From: Lachnospiraceae bacterium | Lineage (GTDB): Bacteria; Bacillota; Clostridia; Lachnospirales; Lachnospiraceae | Assembly (NCBI GenBank): GCA_017538995.1 | Contig: JAFYHV010000011.1 | Location: 1 to 43,293 of the forward strand | Direction of reading: 5' to 3' | DNA length: 43,293 nucleotides | Part shown: positions 24,344-31,940 of the stretch, in pieces | Layout of the letters: every line of letters begins with the position of its first letter | How positions within the stretch are numbered: the stretch's first letter is position 1 | The notes under the pieces: model-generated | What the model saw: the letters and a program-made list of their open reading frames with translations, nothing else | Databases searched by the model: none | What the model was told of the DNA's origin: nothing | Program-made: the position numbers and the translations under genes

Positions 24344-26401
24344 TTAAAATTCTATGTACATTGCGGGGCGTACTCCAAATGGTTTTATATTACCGGAAGG
24401 CCCATCATTCCAAGGCTGGCCATGTATATACGAATAACAACCACTTTCCCAAACAATACAAGCGCCTTTTTGGTCTGTCTGAGGTGTTCTAAGAAACCAC
24501 ATCGTTCCAATTTTTCCTACGTTTTCTTGTTCATAAAAAGGGTCAGGACAAAAACTCGTTTCCAGAAGAATCGATTCAGCCCCACGGCTCACTGCATAAG
24601 GTGTCGGTTGTACTATTGCTTTGTTACTAAAATAATTGCTATAGTAATCCACTTCATAGCCGAAATAGTTATAAACTTCATCCAGGCTCAAAATAAATAC
24701 TTGGTCCTCTGTGTCATTTCCACCGGAAATACCACTATTACCATTCTTTTCATTTTGTAATGTTACCTTAGGAATATGTGTTTTTTCATTTTCATTAAAT
24801 GCCTTATCCAAGAAATATATTCTTAACCATTTTCTAACATTACTTGTTTCCCATGTGACAGTAGAGTCTTCATCGGTATCATTCTTATAGTTTACGGCAT
24901 CAAGAACATATTTACTTACTACCAATACTCTGTTTTCCTCCTTTGAAAGGATAATCCAATCAATAGGTTCCTGTCCGTTAGTTTTATCATTATCCTGTTC
25001 CCATGTACCAAACTGAATTTCATCACCAACTTTTGCTTTACTTAATCCGCAGGGAAGAACTTCAGTTTTAACATTACCGCATCCGTTTAAACATGACCAC
25101 TTTGCAAACCCATCTTCGGTTAACGTAGGCATTTTTTGGAAGTTGGCAACATCATCATATCTATGTGCATTAGGATCAGGTTTTCCATATTTATATGTTC
25201 TCGTATAATCTATCTCGCCGCAAGCATAACAAGCGTAATAATATGTTGCCGCCTCCTTACATGTTGCCGGACTCTTCAAATATTTATCATTATCAGTAAA
25301 CAAATTTTTCTGGAAATCATGTCCTAAAGGCTCGCCACGTGTAAATGTTTCTTCACCTTTGGCACCGCATTTACACGAATAATAGTATGTTGCGGGGGTT
25401 GTACATGTAGCCAAACTCTTTAGATATTCCGGACTGGTATTTTCAATACCATATACATGTGTATGCTCTCCAAGAGTATTGTTTCCGCTGGCGGTGTTAT
25501 CATCACCACCATTTTTAGGTTTATAGGTTCCTTTATCCTTGGCAGTATAACTGCCTCTGTTTATTCCGTATGCCTTACAGATATTGTCAAACTCAATAGA
25601 GTTCGCAAAGCCGGCAAATACTTCGTCTCTGGTCATACCGTTCTTAAGGGCGAATAACCAATTATACTTTCCGTCGGCATCAGAAGGACGTCCAAACATA
25701 GCAAGGTAAAGATTTTCAACAAAATCCTCGTCGCTCAGTCCTTTGTTGATGTATTCCTTACTGAAAATAAAGGATCTGGCACATTCGGAGCCTGATATCT
25801 GCTTTGTAATTAGTTTTTCTACCCAGTTCTTCTGGCCATCTTTATCACCGATTCTTCCAAGGCAAATCTTGTACATTCTTTCAACGTAAAGATTAACATT
25901 GTTAATGGTTTTTCTGTCATATCCCATTACATATCTGCCTGCGGTAATTCCATAACTATCGCAGATATTGTAAAACTCAGTTGAATTTGCAAAGCCTGCG
26001 AATACTTCAAGCCTTGAAACACCGCTATTCAACTTGTTCATCCAGTCATTATAACCACTTTCATCAGGTTCTCTGCCCATAAAAAGCATATAAAGATCTT
26101 TCAGATAAGCATCATTATCTTTATTCTTTGCCACATATTCCCGGCTGAATAAAAAACCGTATGCTATTTCAATTCCGACAGCTTTACCATTTAAAAGCTG
26201 GTCTTTCCAATCAGCAAATCCGGGCGGATCTGATGGTCTGTCAAGTGTTACTGTATAGCAACGTTCAACGAAATCGTCCAGTGTTCCGGCTGAACCGTCT
26301 GCGTTTGCATTAAGTGTCGGAAAAGAAATCACTGATATTACCATCAGCAATGACAATACAACACTTATCACACTAAATAATTTTCTCCTTGTCTGAGTCA
26401 T
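24344..26401 (-). CDS. secreted protein with four DUF4214 repeats and a C-terminal DUF6273 domain
   Basis: The start is ATG 26401 (Met-Thr-Gln-Thr-Arg-Arg-Lys), with CAGGAGGG seven bases upstream; a signal peptide ends near Asn-Ala-Asn-Ala-Asp (about residue 36). Four DUF4214 units of about 55 residues follow (roughly 40-300) in an A-B-A-B order: A units end in Phe-x-Phe-Ser-x-Glu-Tyr, B units in Gly-Phe-Ala-Asn-Ser-x-Glu-Phe. After a linker come Cys-containing repeats (two clear copies of Thr-Cys-x-x-x-Ala-Thr-Tyr-Tyr-Tyr-x-Cys, one degenerate). The last 220 residues form a DUF6273-type domain ending in Gly-Val-Arg-Pro-Ala-Met-Tyr. The role is unknown, probably surface or matrix associated. 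No clear promoter lies next to it; transcription may enter through a hairpin at 26454-26489. Confidence 0.85.
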   Translation of the reverse strand: MTQTRRKLFSVISVVLSLLMVISVISFPTLNANADGSAGTLDDFVERCYTVTLDRPSDPPGFADWKDQLLNGKAVGIEIAYGFLFSREYVAKNKDNDAYLKDLYMLFMGREPDESGYNDWMNKLNSGVSRLEVFAGFANSTEFYNICDSYGITAGRYVMGYDRKTINNVNLYVERMYKICLGRIGDKDGQKNWVEKLITKQISGSECARSFIFSKEYINKGLSDEDFVENLYLAMFGRPSDADGKYNWLFALKNGMTRDEVFAGFANSIEFDNICKAYGINRGSYTAKDKGTYKPKNGGDDNTASGNNTLGEHTHVYGIENTSPEYLKSLATCTTPATYYYSCKCGAKGEETFTRGEPLGHDFQKNLFTDNDKYLKSPATCKEAATYYYACYACGEIDYTRTYKYGKPDPNAHRYDDVANFQKMPTLTEDGFAKWSCLNGCGNVKTEVLPCGLSKAKVGDEIQFGTWEQDNDKTNGQEPIDWIILSKEENRVLVVSKYVLDAVNYKNDTDEDSTVTWETSNVRKWLRIYFLDKAFNENEKTHIPKVTLQNEKNGNSGISGGNDTEDQVFILSLDEVYNYFGYEVDYYSNYFSNKAIVQPTPYAVSRGAESILLETSFCPDPFYEQENVGKIGTMWFLRTPQTDQKGACIVWESGCYSYIHGQPWNDGPSGNIKPFGVRPAMYIEF

Positions 26402-26446
26402 AAATCCCTCCTGTAATAATCCCACATTTGTCCTAACACTTGTGTA

Positions 26447-26489
26447 CAAAAAAACCTCATAAAGCATGATTGCTCATACTTTATGAGGT
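26447..26489 (-). terminator. terminator or attenuator hairpin upstream of the DUF4214 gene
   Basis: CCTCATAAAG and CTTTATGAGG (10 bp, 11 with the flanking A-T) enclose a 14-base loop; seven U residues follow on the minus strand. It lies after a 31-codon ORF and 46 bases before the start codon of the secreted protein. Confidence 0.75.
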
Positions 26490-26495
26490 AATATT

Positions 26496-26591
26496 CTAAA
26501 ATAATAATTTCTTACTTTTCGAATTCAGGGCATAATACGAGCGTATGAATATACTAATACACATACTAATCCCTTTTACAAACCCCGACAT
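26496..26591 (-). CDS. candidate 31-residue small protein or leader peptide
   Basis: ATG 26591 to TAG 26496 on the minus strand encodes 31 residues: a hydrophobic, Cys-containing first part (Met-Ser-Gly-Phe-Val-Lys-Gly-Ile-Ser-Met-Cys-Ile) and a basic end (Ser-Lys-Ser-Lys-Lys-Leu-Leu-Phe). GAGGGG lies nine bases before the ATG, a TTTACA-17-TAAAAT promoter lies just upstream, and a terminator hairpin follows within seven bases. This is a complete small transcription unit on sequence grounds. It could be a short membrane peptide, a signal peptide precursor or an attenuation leader for the secreted DUF4214 protein. I cannot match it to a known family. Confidence 0.45.
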   Translation of the reverse strand: MSGFVKGISMCISIFIRSYYALNSKSKKLLF

Positions 26592-26622
26592 ATAAATTTA
26601 CCCCTCTTATAAACACACTTTT

Positions 26623-26651
26623 ATTTTACAGTTTAAAGAGGAATCTGTAAA
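26623..26651 (-). promoter_or_regulatory. promoter of the small ORF, inside a TTTACAG/CTGTAAA inverted repeat
   Basis: Minus-strand TTTACA (26651-26646), 17 bases, TAAAAT (26628-26623). The arms TTTACAG and CTGTAAA form a 7-bp inverted repeat that spans the promoter and could also be an operator. It begins eight bases after the kinase-DegV stop codon. Confidence 0.55.
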
Positions 26652-26658
26652 TAGATTT

Positions 26659-29331
26659 TTATTTTTCTTTAAAGAGTAATCCGAAGGTTCCGGGACCGCA
26701 GTTTACTGCGATGGAAGCGCAGGCCTGTTTGAAAATAATCTGATCGAAGCTCATCTTCTTTTCGATGTATTCCTTTATCCAGTCCATTTCTTTTTTGTTT
26801 AATCCGACATATGTAACGAACAAAACCCTGTTGTCGATTTTTGAACCTGCGGAAAGGCAGGCGTTGATATAGTTTTTCCATGCACTTTTAGGCGAGCCGA
26901 AGTAAATCTTTCCGAGTTTCATTCTGCCTCGTTTTAAAACAAGTACGGGGCGGCCCATCAGTGATTTTACGAGGTTTGCCATCCTTGTGCTGACCTGTTT
27001 TGATCTGGCCAGGTAATCCAGATTGTCTACGATAAAGCTCGTGTGTATCTTGCCTTTGATATTTTCGAGTTCCTCAATAATATGCTTCGGACTCATTCCT
27101 CTTTCTGCCATACGGCAGGCCTCAAGTACCATGAGACCCTGTGCGCTGGATAAATGTCCCGAATCGACTACAAAAACATTGTCGAATGCTTTTGCGGCAT
27201 CCAAAGCGCTCGGACATCCGGAGTTTTCAATCTTCGATGAAATCGAAATATGAATTACATTGTTTGCATATGAAAGCTGTTTTGCAAAGAACGCTTCATG
27301 CTCCTTGGCATCGGGTGCCATCGGAAGAACCGTATTGGATGTATCTTCCATGTATTTAATAACGCCCGCGGTATCTATTTCATAGCCGTCCTTAAACAAA
27401 CCTTCCTCGGTTCGTACTCTGTGAGGAATAATTGCAATACCGTAGTTTTCAATGAATCCCTTGGGAAGATCGGCAACACTTTCCGTTGAAATTGCAACCA
27501 TCTTTCTCTTCTGACTGCCGTGCATCCAGGAGATTGTCTCTTCAAGGATTTCATCGTCGCCGCCCATAACTTTTACCATGTCTTTGGGCAGATGGCGTAA
27601 CAGTTCACTTTCAAGCTCACTGCCGCTGACGGGTTTTACGAGATAACCGTCAAAGGCTTCCTTCGCATAAAGGTCTCTGTTTTCCTCACCTGCATTTGCG
27701 GTAAGGATAACGATTTTACTGTCTCGGCTGCTGCCGCCTGTCTGGTTGCGGATGCGTTTCTTGCATTCGATACCGTCCATTTCAGGCATCAGATGATCCA
27801 TAAAGATTACGTTGTATTCGATATTCTGAGTCAGCTTAAGTGCAGCTTCGCCGCTTCTTACCGTATCGATTACAACCTTTGTATCACGAAGAAGTTTCGA
27901 AACAACCATGAGGTTTGCTTCGTTGTCATCAACCACGAGAATTCTTGCATCGGGTGCTTCGAATTTCTGTCTGTATTCACTCTTTTTGCCGTAGCCGTGA
28001 TTCTTTTCGAAATCGTATTCGCCGATTTCCTTGTCGTTAACAAGCTTCTGGGGAATCTCGACGATGAAGGTCGAACCCTTGGTATAAACACTGTTTACGG
28101 CAATTTTACCGCCCATCAAATCAAGGAACTGTTTTACGATGGAAAGACCCAAACCCGTACCTTCGATATGTGTCGTGGCATCCTCGTCCACTCTTTTATA
28201 AGCGGAGAAAAGGAAAGGAATGTCTTCTTTTTTGATTCCTATACCGGTGTCGGAAACTGTGTAAATGATATTGCAGGTTTCGTTGTCGAGTTTCTCGCAC
28301 TGAACGGTTAATGAAACAGAACCTTCCTTGGTATATTTTATGGCATTGTTAAGAATGTTAATCAGTATCTGCTTGATTCTGACTTCGTCTCCGACCAATT
28401 CTGCGGGAACGTCGGGCGAAACATTAATTCTGAACTGCAGATTCTTTTCTCTTGCCCTGATCCAGAGCATTCCGACGAGATCGGAAAGCATATTTCCGGT
28501 ATTGTACGGTGCAATCAGAAGATGCATTTTACCGGATTTGAATTTGGACATATCCAGAATATCGTTAATCAGGTTTAAAAGAAGTTTGCCTGCCGAACGG
28601 ATATTTACCGCATCCTCAACTACCTCATCGTTGATGTTTTCACGAAGAATCATTTCGTTAAGACCGATGATGGTATTGATTGGAGTACGGATTTCATGAC
28701 TCATGCTCGAGAAGAACTGATTTTGAGCGGCATTGAGCATTTCGATTTCCTTTTTCTGCTCTTCCGCTCTCTTTTTCTCTTTCGTAAAAAGCTTAACTTC
28801 GAGTCCGACTAAAACGCTGATGGCAAGGCTTATCAGTATCAGTGAAACATATGAGAAAATATTTCCCATGATTCTCGATGACTCAACCACGATTTCCGGA
28901 TGCATAATGTTGATATAATAGCAGCCGGTTGCAACCAGAAGTTCCATAATATAGAAAACTATTCTGGTCTTTCCGTCTAAAAGAATGCTGATTACCAGTA
29001 TCGTGTAAATAAACCAGATCGGAGCGTCTCCGTTTATTCCGCCGCCGTAAATAAACGTCATCGGGAAGAAAATAAATCCGAGCATTAAACAGATCATACT
29101 TGCGCCGAATTTAATCTTTTTCTTTTTTACGGAGAAAATGGCAATGAAAAACACAAAGACTATGGCCACTCCGATAAGAATTCTGTCTAAAAGTTTGTCA
29201 TCCGTCAAAAAGATTTCAATCAGAGACACAACCAATAGAATCTCCGTAATCAGAGCATTTAAAACAAAGAGTCGCTGTCTGATATCTGTGTCGTTGTTAT
29301 ACAGTTTATCCTTAAATCCTTCGTGCTTCAT
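26659..29331 (-). CDS. membrane hybrid histidine kinase with receiver and C-terminal DegV domain
   Basis: This 890-residue protein has five or six N-terminal membrane helices (about 20-180) with no large extracellular domain, then a HisKA domain (His212 in Ser-His-Glu-Ile-Arg-Thr-Pro) and a HATPase (N box near 325, Asp-Thr-Gly-Ile-Gly at 361, Gly-Thr-Gly-Leu-Gly-Leu at 391). A receiver spans 462-582 (acidic pair near 468, Asp512, Lys566). Residues 610-890 form a full-length DegV domain: Ile-Ser-Thr-Glu-Ser-Val-Ala-Asp-Leu-Pro, Ile-Ser-Ile-Ser-Ser near 695, Val-Asp-Ser-Gly near 722 and Asn-Cys-Gly-Pro-Gly-Thr-Phe near 878. DegV proteins bind fatty acids (FakB is one), so the kinase probably senses or handles an acyl lipid. 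The start overlaps the previous stop (ATGA). Confidence 0.93.
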   Translation of the reverse strand: MKHEGFKDKLYNNDTDIRQRLFVLNALITEILLVVSLIEIFLTDDKLLDRILIGVAIVFVFFIAIFSVKKKKIKFGASMICLMLGFIFFPMTFIYGGGINGDAPIWFIYTILVISILLDGKTRIVFYIMELLVATGCYYINIMHPEIVVESSRIMGNIFSYVSLILISLAISVLVGLEVKLFTKEKKRAEEQKKEIEMLNAAQNQFFSSMSHEIRTPINTIIGLNEMILRENINDEVVEDAVNIRSAGKLLLNLINDILDMSKFKSGKMHLLIAPYNTGNMLSDLVGMLWIRAREKNLQFRINVSPDVPAELVGDEVRIKQILINILNNAIKYTKEGSVSLTVQCEKLDNETCNIIYTVSDTGIGIKKEDIPFLFSAYKRVDEDATTHIEGTGLGLSIVKQFLDLMGGKIAVNSVYTKGSTFIVEIPQKLVNDKEIGEYDFEKNHGYGKKSEYRQKFEAPDARILVVDDNEANLMVVSKLLRDTKVVIDTVRSGEAALKLTQNIEYNVIFMDHLMPEMDGIECKKRIRNQTGGSSRDSKIVILTANAGEENRDLYAKEAFDGYLVKPVSGSELESELLRHLPKDMVKVMGGDDEILEETISWMHGSQKRKMVAISTESVADLPKGFIENYGIAIIPHRVRTEEGLFKDGYEIDTAGVIKYMEDTSNTVLPMAPDAKEHEAFFAKQLSYANNVIHISISSKIENSGCPSALDAAKAFDNVFVVDSGHLSSAQGLMVLEACRMAERGMSPKHIIEELENIKGKIHTSFIVDNLDYLARSKQVSTRMANLVKSLMGRPVLVLKRGRMKLGKIYFGSPKSAWKNYINACLSAGSKIDNRVLFVTYVGLNKKEMDWIKEYIEKKMSFDQIIFKQACASIAVNCGPGTFGLLFKEK

Positions 29332-31940
29332 TCTTCCTCCATGGGTTCAAACTCAAAAACATCATCGGATGGCTTCTCTTCTTTACTGCCCTCAGGCCTA
29401 AATTCGAGGACTTCGTTTTCTTCACCGGCACCGGAATCATCGCCGATTGCATGATTTATTCTTTCTTTTAGGACCTCATAAACACTCATCACGTGATCAT
29501 GATTGTCAAAAATATAATTCTCTTTCTTTTCCTTGGCTGCCTTTTCGAGCTTCAATGCTTCCTCGGACAAATCCATTGCGCCGATCATTTTCGCCGTGCT
29601 CTTTAAAGCATGAACGATGATTTCGTAATTGCCCCAGTCTTTCTGCTCATAAAAGTTCATCAGCGCGGGTATCTTTTCAGAGGCCTCATTCGCGAACTGA
29701 ATAAGGAGGGTATTGTAAAATTCCTCATCTCCGAGACAGTATTTTAAGCCTGCTTCGACATCTATATTGCTGCCCTCAAGCTTTTCGGCAAGCGTCTTTT
29801 CGCTCTCTTTTTCGGGAACTTCTTTTATGATGGTTTCTTCTTCCTCATCATCGACTTCTGCAAAATATGAGTTTCCGTCTTCATCTTCATACTCGAAGCT
29901 TAAGAGAGATTTCGGAAGTACCTGCTTAAGCACACGCTCAAGTTCTTCAATTTCAATAGGCTTTGAAACAAATCCGTCGAAACCTTCGGATAAGAACATC
30001 TGCTTTGCGGAGCTCATGGCATTAGCGGTAAGCGCAACAATAGGAACATTGTTGTCAAGGCCTAAAACATCGCCACGGATTTTCTTCATGGCTTCGACAC
30101 CGTCCATTCCGCCCATCATATGGTCCATAAAGATGATGTCAAACTGCTTTTCCCTGCAGATATCGATGGATTCGGGACCGCTCGTTGCGGTTGAAACAAC
30201 CATACCGTATCTCTTGAAAATACTCTTTCCTACAACAAGGTTCATCGGTTCGTCATCGACAACTAACGCTCTTACGCCGTTAAGGCGAAGCTTTCCGCCC
30301 TCTTTTACGCGGGTATTAATGTCGGTATTAAGAACAGCGGTAACGGGGAAGCAGTAGAAAGGCTTCTCCATGATTCTTGCGTTGGACTTTGCGGGAAGTG
30401 TAAAATCTCCGTTTGCAACAACGACAACAATCATTTCTTTTGCAAGTTTTTCCATCAGTTCGATATCCGAACAGTATTCTTCTTCTCCGACGAAAAGATG
30501 TGTCATGTGAAGAGATTCTTTTAATCTCTTTAAGTTATCTGTATTGTCAACTCTGTGCATCTGAATACCGAGGCCGTTAACAATGTTAAGAACCATTGAA
30601 TTGTAGTATTCACGCACAGCGGGGTTTTCGTATTTTTCGAAATGAAGGAATGCGCCTAAGCAAAGCTTGTCCGGATTTTTTACGGACATGCAGCTTGATG
30701 CATCCACAACTGTCTGCGGAAGGCTGACATGAACCGTTGTTCCGACATCGGGTTTACTTTTTATAATCATAAAACCGCCAAGAAGCGATACAAATCCCTG
30801 TACGATTGAAAGACCGAGGCCCAAGCCACCGCCGAGTCTGGCTCTGCCGGAATCAGCCTGATAAAATCTCTCGTATACTCTCTCGAGTTCTTCCTCGCTC
30901 ATACCGATACCGGTATCCGTTACTTCTATGGAAAGGTTAACTCCGTATTCCTGCTCTTCACATGAAATACGAACATATACACCGCCTTCGTGGGTGTATT
31001 TCAAACCGTTTGAAATCAGTGCACGTAAAATCTTCTTTATCTTTGCCGCATCGGAATTCATTACCGAAGGAATTGCGGGATCGACGTCGATGATAAGCTC
31101 GACATCTTTTGATTTGTATTCGCGGATTTCCGTTACAAGGTCGTTTAAAATGGATGAAAGCATGTAGTCTTCATTGTTAACGACGATGTTTTTACGATCA
31201 ATTTCAGAATAATCCAGAATATCGCCTATCTGCTCTGCCACTTTGCGGCCTGCGTTTCTGACCGAAATCATGTCGCGACGGATATCTTCCTTTTCTTCCT
31301 TGTCGATACAGATTCCGGAAAGACCGATGACGGCATTTACGGGAGTACGAAGTTCGTGCGAAACGTTTGCAAGGAAGTCGTTAAGTCTGTTCGTTGCATC
31401 GGTCAGCATGATAATTTCGTCGTTGGATTTTTCGAGTACCTGCGTCCATTTGTCGATGATTGCTTTTGAAAACCATCCGACCAAAAAGATAATAAGACAG
31501 TGCATTACGGTTCTGCTTATAATAAGCGAGTCAAATTCTTTGCCCGCAAGCGCCATCGTGGTTATCTCATATGCCATCGTCATGTAATATGTGATTACTG
31601 CAAAAGTAATAAGTTTCTTTTTACCGGTCAGCGTATACAGAACCATGATTCCGGCCATTACAACGGCCAGGTCGAATGTACTGGTCTCGTGGATACCATA
31701 AAAGAAAAACGAGAACATCATCAAAATGGCATAAAACCAGAGTCTCGCATTGGTCGACAAAAGCTGGCGGATATGGAATATCCAGCTGAAAATCATTCCG
31801 ATGGTAATAGGAATAAGTGCCCATTTCTCCCATCCCATCAGAAAAGACTCCACAATAAGAATGACCGCAAGTATCGAATAACCGATAAGCAGCATTAAAT
31901 GTGATGCCTGAAAATTGTCGTTTCTATCATCATTCTTCAT
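29328..31940 (-). CDS. membrane hybrid histidine kinase with pseudo-receiver, receiver and HPt domain
   Basis: This 870-residue protein has six N-terminal membrane helices (about 12-162), then HisKA (His195 in Val-Ser-His-Glu-Leu-Arg-Thr-Pro) and HATPase (Asp-Thr-Gly-Ile-Gly at 342, Gly-Leu-Gly-Leu-Gly-Leu near 372). A receiver-like stretch at about 425-545 lacks the phosphoacceptor pattern, and a true receiver follows (555-675; Asp606 in Phe-Met-Asp-His-Met). The HPt domain has its His778 in Ile-Val-His-Ala-Leu-Lys-Ser-Thr-Ala-Lys. The last 40 residues are acidic. The layout gives a complete His-Asp-His relay inside one protein, so it can pass phosphate to the receivers of its operon partners. 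It overlaps the upstream gene by 11 bases and the next gene by four. Confidence 0.94.
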   Translation of the reverse strand: MKNDDRNDNFQASHLMLLIGYSILAVILIVESFLMGWEKWALIPITIGMIFSWIFHIRQLLSTNARLWFYAILMMFSFFFYGIHETSTFDLAVVMAGIMVLYTLTGKKKLITFAVITYYMTMAYEITTMALAGKEFDSLIISRTVMHCLIIFLVGWFSKAIIDKWTQVLEKSNDEIIMLTDATNRLNDFLANVSHELRTPVNAVIGLSGICIDKEEKEDIRRDMISVRNAGRKVAEQIGDILDYSEIDRKNIVVNNEDYMLSSILNDLVTEIREYKSKDVELIIDVDPAIPSVMNSDAAKIKKILRALISNGLKYTHEGGVYVRISCEEQEYGVNLSIEVTDTGIGMSEEELERVYERFYQADSGRARLGGGLGLGLSIVQGFVSLLGGFMIIKSKPDVGTTVHVSLPQTVVDASSCMSVKNPDKLCLGAFLHFEKYENPAVREYYNSMVLNIVNGLGIQMHRVDNTDNLKRLKESLHMTHLFVGEEEYCSDIELMEKLAKEMIVVVVANGDFTLPAKSNARIMEKPFYCFPVTAVLNTDINTRVKEGGKLRLNGVRALVVDDEPMNLVVGKSIFKRYGMVVSTATSGPESIDICREKQFDIIFMDHMMGGMDGVEAMKKIRGDVLGLDNNVPIVALTANAMSSAKQMFLSEGFDGFVSKPIEIEELERVLKQVLPKSLLSFEYEDEDGNSYFAEVDDEEEETIIKEVPEKESEKTLAEKLEGSNIDVEAGLKYCLGDEEFYNTLLIQFANEASEKIPALMNFYEQKDWGNYEIIVHALKSTAKMIGAMDLSEEALKLEKAAKEKKENYIFDNHDHVMSVYEVLKERINHAIGDDSGAGEENEVLEFRPEGSKEEKPSDDVFEFEPMEEE

